From Pseudoscardovia suis (GTDB taxonomy: Bacteria > Actinomycetota > Actinomycetes > Actinomycetales > Bifidobacteriaceae), in assembly GCF_002797875.1 (NCBI RefSeq), contig NZ_PGFC01000001.1, positions 372,001 to 436,000 on the forward strand: a stretch of 64,000 bases of DNA. The letters run 5' to 3'. The notes under the pieces were generated by a model, which made no database searches, was not told the DNA's origin, and saw nothing but the letters and a program-made list of their open reading frames with translations. This document shows positions 60,232 to 64,000 of the stretch, piece by piece. A program made the translations under genes and the position numbers. How positions within the stretch are numbered: position 1 is the first letter of the stretch; each line of letters begins with the position of its first letter.

Positions 60232-61245
60232 ATGGGCAACAGACACCACGCAGATGAAAAAGTACGAGAAGCGCTCGCAGAGGCAGAGCACACCGGAAGA
60301 TGCTGCATTGCCGAATCCGACGCTTTGCGCAAATCCCTCCAGGTTCGTGTCCAACAAGGAACGGTCACACAACCCGTGCGGGGAATGTACGTGGCAAGCG
60401 ACAGGTGGGCATCGATGGAACGGCGCGAACAATACCTGTGGACCGCGCGCACCTTGCAGGTCAAACACCCCGAATGGGTCTTCTGCGGCTTCACCGCCGC
60501 CGTAGCCCACGGCATGGCAAACACCGAACTGGCGATGGGAAAACTCGTCGTCGCATCCACCACCAGCAACAATCAGCACTTGCCCAATGTCATCCACCAC
60601 AAGACCGACATCTCCAAGGTCCGCACAGTGCGCGGAATCCGCGTCACGCCTGTGGGGCGCACACTGTTCGATTGCCTGCGCTGGATGCAGTTCCCCATAG
60701 CGCTCGCGGTTGCCGATGGCACCCTGAGGTCGCAATTGTTGACTTACAACCAGGCGATGCAATGCATCCTCGATCAAAAAGGATCCCTTGGCAGGGAGCG
60801 GGCGCTAGAAGTCCTGAAATTCGCAGATCCCAAATGCGAGAACGGCGGCGAATCGATTGTGCGCGCCTTGATCATCCAGAGCGGGTTCGCCGCTCCGCAA
60901 TCGCAGGTGGAATTCGTCGACGACATGGATTCGCGGCATATCATGCGCGTAGATTTCTGCTGGAAAATCCAACGGCCTGACCGTGTGCGAACCGTGGCAT
61001 TGGAGCTCGATGGCTTGTGCAAATACACCGATCCGCGTTTCATGAACGGGTTTGACAGTGAACGCGTGCGTAGCGACGAGCGACTCCGGGAATCGCGCCT
61101 GTTGAAGCAAGTGGATGGATTGATTCGCATCAGTTTCAAGCAGGCACTTGACCAGGATTATCTCATCCAGCTGCTGGACAGCGTCCGCGTTCCGCATGTC
61201 GCGGGAATCATCCCATACGACCGCACCATCTGCACGAAGTGGTAA
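60232..61245 (+). CDS. AbiEi-like winged-helix / PD-(D/E)XK (DUF559-like) nuclease-fold protein
   Basis: A 337-residue protein lying exactly between repeat arrays II and III. Residues 1-60 look like the AbiEi-type N-terminal winged helix (ALRKSLQVRVQQGTVTQPVRGMYVA). The middle is of the AbiEi-like type (GLFCGFTAAVAHGM-like sequence at 82-96; VRGIRVTPVGRTLFDCLRWM at 133-152). The C-terminal third has the layout of PD-(D/E)XK proteins: ENGGESIVRALIIQSG (about 203), MRVDFCWKI (about 238), VALELDG (about 255) and RSDERLRESRLLK (about 282). The catalytic D...ExD residues appear present. Array III starts 8 nt after its stop. Function is inferred only from fold resemblance. Confidence 0.72.
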   Translation: MGNRHHADEKVREALAEAEHTGRCCIAESDALRKSLQVRVQQGTVTQPVRGMYVASDRWASMERREQYLWTARTLQVKHPEWVFCGFTAAVAHGMANTELAMGKLVVASTTSNNQHLPNVIHHKTDISKVRTVRGIRVTPVGRTLFDCLRWMQFPIALAVADGTLRSQLLTYNQAMQCILDQKGSLGRERALEVLKFADPKCENGGESIVRALIIQSGFAAPQSQVEFVDDMDSRHIMRVDFCWKIQRPDRVRTVALELDGLCKYTDPRFMNGFDSERVRSDERLRESRLLKQVDGLIRISFKQALDQDYLIQLLDSVRVPHVAGIIPYDRTICTKW

Positions 61246-61252
61246 TTGCGGA

Positions 61253-61843
61253 ACCTTCCGTCTTCGGCGAGCGGTTGGTGGTTCGCCGATGACGGACGTT
61301 TGGAGGTCAGGTAGAAGGGTTGTAACCTCCGTGTTCGGCGACGGATTTGTGGTTCGCCGATTGCGGAGGTTTGGAGGGCGGATAGAGGGGTTGTAACTTC
61401 CGTGTTCGGCGAGTGGTTGGTGGTGTCGCCGAAGATGGAGGTTTGGTGGTCTGGGACGGGGTCCCTAACTTCCGTGTTCGGCGACAGGTTTGTCCGTTCG
61501 CCGATGGTGGAGGTTAGACGGTATGGGGGGAGGGGTTGTAACTTCCGTGTTCGGCGAATCCTCCGTTGGTCGCCGATGATGGAGGTTTGGTGGTCCCCCA
61601 ATGGTTCTGTATCTTCCGTCTTCGGCGAACGGTTGATGGTGCCGCCGAAGATGGAGGTTAAGAGTCCCTGGGAGAGATCCCAAACTTCCGTCTTCGGCGA
61701 CGGATATGTGGTTCGCCGATTGTGGAGGTTTGGAGGGTGGATAGAGGGGGTTGTAACTTCCGTCTTCGGCGAATCCTCCGTCGATCGCCGAAGACGGAGG
61801 TTTGGCGGTGTGGGTATGGGGCCGTATCCTCCGTGTTCGGCGA
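61253..61843. repeat. Alternating inverted repeat array III (17 half-sites)
   Basis: Eight full pairs and a final half-site. Plus-type arms start at 61253, 61324, 61395, 61467, 61540, 61611, 61683, 61755 and 61826; minus-type arms at 61283, 61354, 61426, 61498, 61570, 61642, 61713 and 61785. Loops are 12 or 13 bp and between-pair gaps 23 bp (24 bp twice). Some loops and gaps are near copies of each other (CGGATTTGTGGT / CGGATATGTGGT; ATCCTCCGTTGG / ATCCTCCGTCGA), showing growth by unit duplication. Confidence 0.95.
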
Positions 61844-62357
61844 CTCTTGGGCGGGGATACCTGCTGCGGTCGATTGAAGGCTGGGGCGGTGCAACACGCG
61901 GGATTGCGCGAGGATGGCCACATTGTGGAAAGTGGAACATTGCGATTCTCGTGGAATTTGGTGTTTGCCTCTTTCGAAATGGTGCTTTCGTTTGGTATTG
62001 GTTGCGGGAAAATTATCGGACTGGAAAGGAAATCACATGGCGGAAACATTCGTGCATGTATCGAAACGCAAGGTGTGTCATGCCGCGATTCAAGCCGAAA
62101 ACACGGGAATCGTCCGTTGATTCAACAAAAACAATCACGCGGCTCCTCAAATGTCGAGAGAGGCGAATGCCGCAAATCCGCCCAAAAATGCAAACAACGG
62201 GGGATTGCGGAATTCGCAGCAATCGTCTCAACGGTCGCCGAACAAACCACGGCGCGAGGCACGCCTGTATTGCAAGCGTAATAATATGTGAACGATTGCG
62301 AAGGCCTGGCTGCATGACCTTCCTCAAATGTTCCTCCATAAACCAGAGGTGATGATT
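61844..62357 (+). other. Gene-free, AT-richer region upstream of gltB
   Basis: About 510 nt with lower GC than neighbours after 61950. A 159-residue open frame here (61802-62281) begins inside array III and has no ribosome site. TAATAT (62282-62287) could be a -10 for gltB but has no good -35. Nitrogen-control sites are expected here but I cannot name one. Confidence 0.45.
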
Positions 62358-64000
62358 GTGACGAATGCACCGCTAGATTTGAGAGTCCACGCCCCGCAGG
62401 GCATGTACGACCCATCCGCAGAGCACGATGCCTGCGGTGTCGCGATGGTGACGACCCTCAACAAGAAGCCCGCCCGGCTGATCGTCGATGACGCGATCGA
62501 AGCCCTCGAGCACCTCGACCACCGCGGTGCGGTCGGAGCTGAGGAAAACACCGGCGATGGCGCTGGAATCCTCATGTCGATGCCTGACGCATTCATCCGC
62601 AAGGTCATCGACGTGGAGCTGCCGGAACTGGGCTCCTATGCCACGGGCATCGGCTTCCTGTCGCGGGATGCAGGGGAGCGCGCCCAGCAGGAGGCGGACA
62701 TCACCCGCATCACCAAGGAAGAGGGCCTCGAGACCCTCGCATGGCGCACCGTGCCGGTGAACCCGGACGGTCTGGGCCTGGGCGCCCTGAGCTCCATGCC
62801 GTCGTTCGACATGCCGGTCATCGCCGACCCCGAGCGCAAGCTCAGCGGCCTCGACCTCGAACGCCGCATCTACCGTGTGCGCAAGCGCGCCGAGCATGAG
62901 GTGGGCGTCTACTTCGCCTCGCTCTCCGCACGCACCATCACGTACAAGGGCATGCTCACCACCAAGCAGCTGCAGCCGTTCTTCCTCGATCTTTCCGATC
63001 CGGACATGGCCACCACCATCGCAGTGGTGCACTCCCGCTTCTCCACCAACACGTTCCCCAGCTGGCCGCTCGCCCAGCCGTTCCGCCTGCTGGCCCACAA
63101 CGGCGAGATCAACACGATCCAGGGCAACCGCAACTGGGTCTCCGCCCGCGAAGGCAAGCTCAAGTCCGAACTGCTCGGCGACATGGCGCCGCTGCTGCCG
63201 ATCAACACGCCCGGATACTCCGACTCCGGCACCTTCGACGAAACGCTCGAGCTGCTGCACTTGGCCGGCCGCAGCCTGCCGCACGCAGTGTCGATGATGG
63301 TGCCTCCCGCATGGGAGAAGAACCCCGACCTCGACCCGGACGTGCGCGCGTTCTACGAATATAACAACACGCTCATCGAACCGTGGGACGGCCCCGCTGA
63401 CATTGTGTTCACCGATGGCACCCTCGTGGGCGCCACGCTTGACCGCAACGGTCTGCGCCCCGGCCGCTGGCAGATCACCGACGACGGCCTCGTCGTGCTC
63501 GCTTCCGAAGCGGGCGTGCTCAACCAGATCGAGCAGAAGCACATCGTGCGCAAGGGCCGCCTCGAGCCTGGCAAGATGTTCCTCATCGACACCGCCGAAG
63601 GCCGCCTCGTGCCCGACGACGAGATCAAGCACAATCTCGCCGCGCAGCACCCGTACCGCCAGTGGGTCGAGAACAACACCGTCGAAATGTCGCAGCTGCC
63701 GCAGCGCGCGCACGTGCGTCATTCCAACCTGTCGGTGCAGCGCCGACAGCGCGCGTTCGGCTACACCGAGGAGGACCTGAAGATCCTGCTCACCCCGATG
63801 GCAAACAACGGCCGCGAGCCGCTGGGCGCCATGGGCAACGACGCTCCGCTCGCCGTGCTGTCCAACGACGACCGCATGCTGTTCGACTACTTCACGCAGA
63901 AGTTCGCGCAGGTCACGAACCCGCCGCTCGATTGGGAACGCGAAGACATCGTGACGTGCCTCGAATCCGCGATCGGCCCCGAGGCGAACCTGCTCGAGGA
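62358..64000 (+). CDS. gltB: Glutamate synthase large subunit (3' end outside window)
   Basis: The NADPH glutamate synthase alpha subunit, first 547 codons. The GTG at 62358 is preferred to the ATG at 62352 because GAGGTGAT (62346-62353) overlaps that ATG and gives normal spacing to the GTG. A short propeptide of 25 residues precedes the Ntn glutaminase nucleophile Cys26 in SAEHDACGVAMV. Other amidotransferase features are VVHSRFSTNTFPSWPLAQPFR and LAHNGEINTIQGNRNW. The central domain and FMN/Fe-S domain lie mostly beyond the window. Role: ammonia assimilation with glutamine synthetase. Confidence 0.96.
   Translation, partial: MTNAPLDLRVHAPQGMYDPSAEHDACGVAMVTTLNKKPARLIVDDAIEALEHLDHRGAVGAEENTGDGAGILMSMPDAFIRKVIDVELPELGSYATGIGFLSRDAGERAQQEADITRITKEEGLETLAWRTVPVNPDGLGLGALSSMPSFDMPVIADPERKLSGLDLERRIYRVRKRAEHEVGVYFASLSARTITYKGMLTTKQLQPFFLDLSDPDMATTIAVVHSRFSTNTFPSWPLAQPFRLLAHNGEINTIQGNRNWVSAREGKLKSELLGDMAPLLPINTPGYSDSGTFDETLELLHLAGRSLPHAVSMMVPPAWEKNPDLDPDVRAFYEYNNTLIEPWDGPADIVFTDGTLVGATLDRNGLRPGRWQITDDGLVVLASEAGVLNQIEQKHIVRKGRLEPGKMFLIDTAEGRLVPDDEIKHNLAAQHPYRQWVENNTVEMSQLPQRAHVRHSNLSVQRRQRAFGYTEEDLKILLTPMANNGREPLGAMGNDAPLAVLSNDDRMLFDYFTQKFAQVTNPPLDWEREDIVTCLESAIGPEANLLE

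Noticed and set aside
59531-61843. Arrays II and III as CRISPR
   Set aside because: Repeats alternate in orientation, gaps are only 12-13 and 23-24 bp, some gaps are duplicated, and no cas gene is present.
50430-61843. Arrays as REP/REPIN elements mobilised by a RAYT
   Set aside because: No gene with the HUH/Y1 transposase motif is near, and the arms are 18 bp with helical phasing rather than short REP hairpins. A distant RAYT elsewhere in the genome cannot be excluded.
61802-62281. 159-residue open frame upstream of gltB
   Set aside because: Begins inside repeat array III, lacks a ribosome site and has no recognisable domain.

Overview
The window looks like the chromosome of a high-GC actinobacterium, most probably a Bifidobacterium. 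The evidence is indirect: fused shikimate kinase/3-dehydroquinate synthase, a sufB-sufD-sufC-sufS-sufU-DUF59 iron-sulfur cluster, a VanW-type/YkuD L,D-transpeptidase, a RecQ/UvrD fusion helicase and overall codon use. Species cannot be set from the sequence alone. Most of the window is ordinary housekeeping DNA.

Layout: 1-3.2 kb holds the 3' part of alaS, ruvX and mltG. 3.5-9.1 kb holds shikimate genes aroC, aroKB and aroQ, then pyrG. 9.4-11.3 kb is a membrane-anchored L,D-transpeptidase. 11.5-18.2 kb is a complete SUF iron-sulfur assembly locus, followed by an intact IS30-type element (18.26-19.61 kb). 19.7-28.1 kb holds an rRNA/tRNA methyltransferase-like gene, tRNA-Leu(GAG), an unknown membrane protein, rsmE, a HIT hydrolase, and the tight phoH-ybeY-corC-era operon. 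28.3-34.7 kb holds an oxidoreductase, a long-chain acyl-CoA ligase and a three-gene proton-translocating transhydrogenase. 35-40.9 kb holds rplY, ilvE, an SNF-type sodium symporter, rpsT and a TRIC-type channel. 41-46.6 kb is one very large gene fusing a DEDD exonuclease-like region, a RecQ helicase and a UvrD-type helicase. 46.8-55.4 kb holds lepA, hemW, a DNA glycosylase, a UvrA paralogue and a YdcF protein. 55.5-59 kb is a redox cluster (aldo/keto reductase, MerR regulator, CMD-cupin protein, flavodoxin) preceded by a 343-nt polypyrimidine tract and a MerR-type promoter with a 19-bp spacer. The window ends in gltB.

The most unusual structure is a family of three intergenic repeat arrays (50430-50661, 59531-59976, 61253-61843). 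They consist of 37 half-sites of about 18 bp in strictly alternating orientation. Gaps are 12-13 bp inside a pair and almost always 23 bp (twice 24) between pairs, so successive sites lie close to 3 and 4 helical turns apart. Two of the arrays directly flank one gene (60232-61245) that encodes a protein with an AbiEi-like N-terminal winged helix and a PD-(D/E)XK/DUF559-like C-terminal nuclease fold. I see no Cas, RAYT or transposase gene with them. This looks like a protein-binding satellite array paired with its own nuclease or regulator, and it is the best candidate here for an undescribed system.

A second theme is that several conserved proteins (Era, HemW, the UvrA paralogue) carry low-complexity insertions built from short in-frame tandem repeats of 15 or 18 bp.
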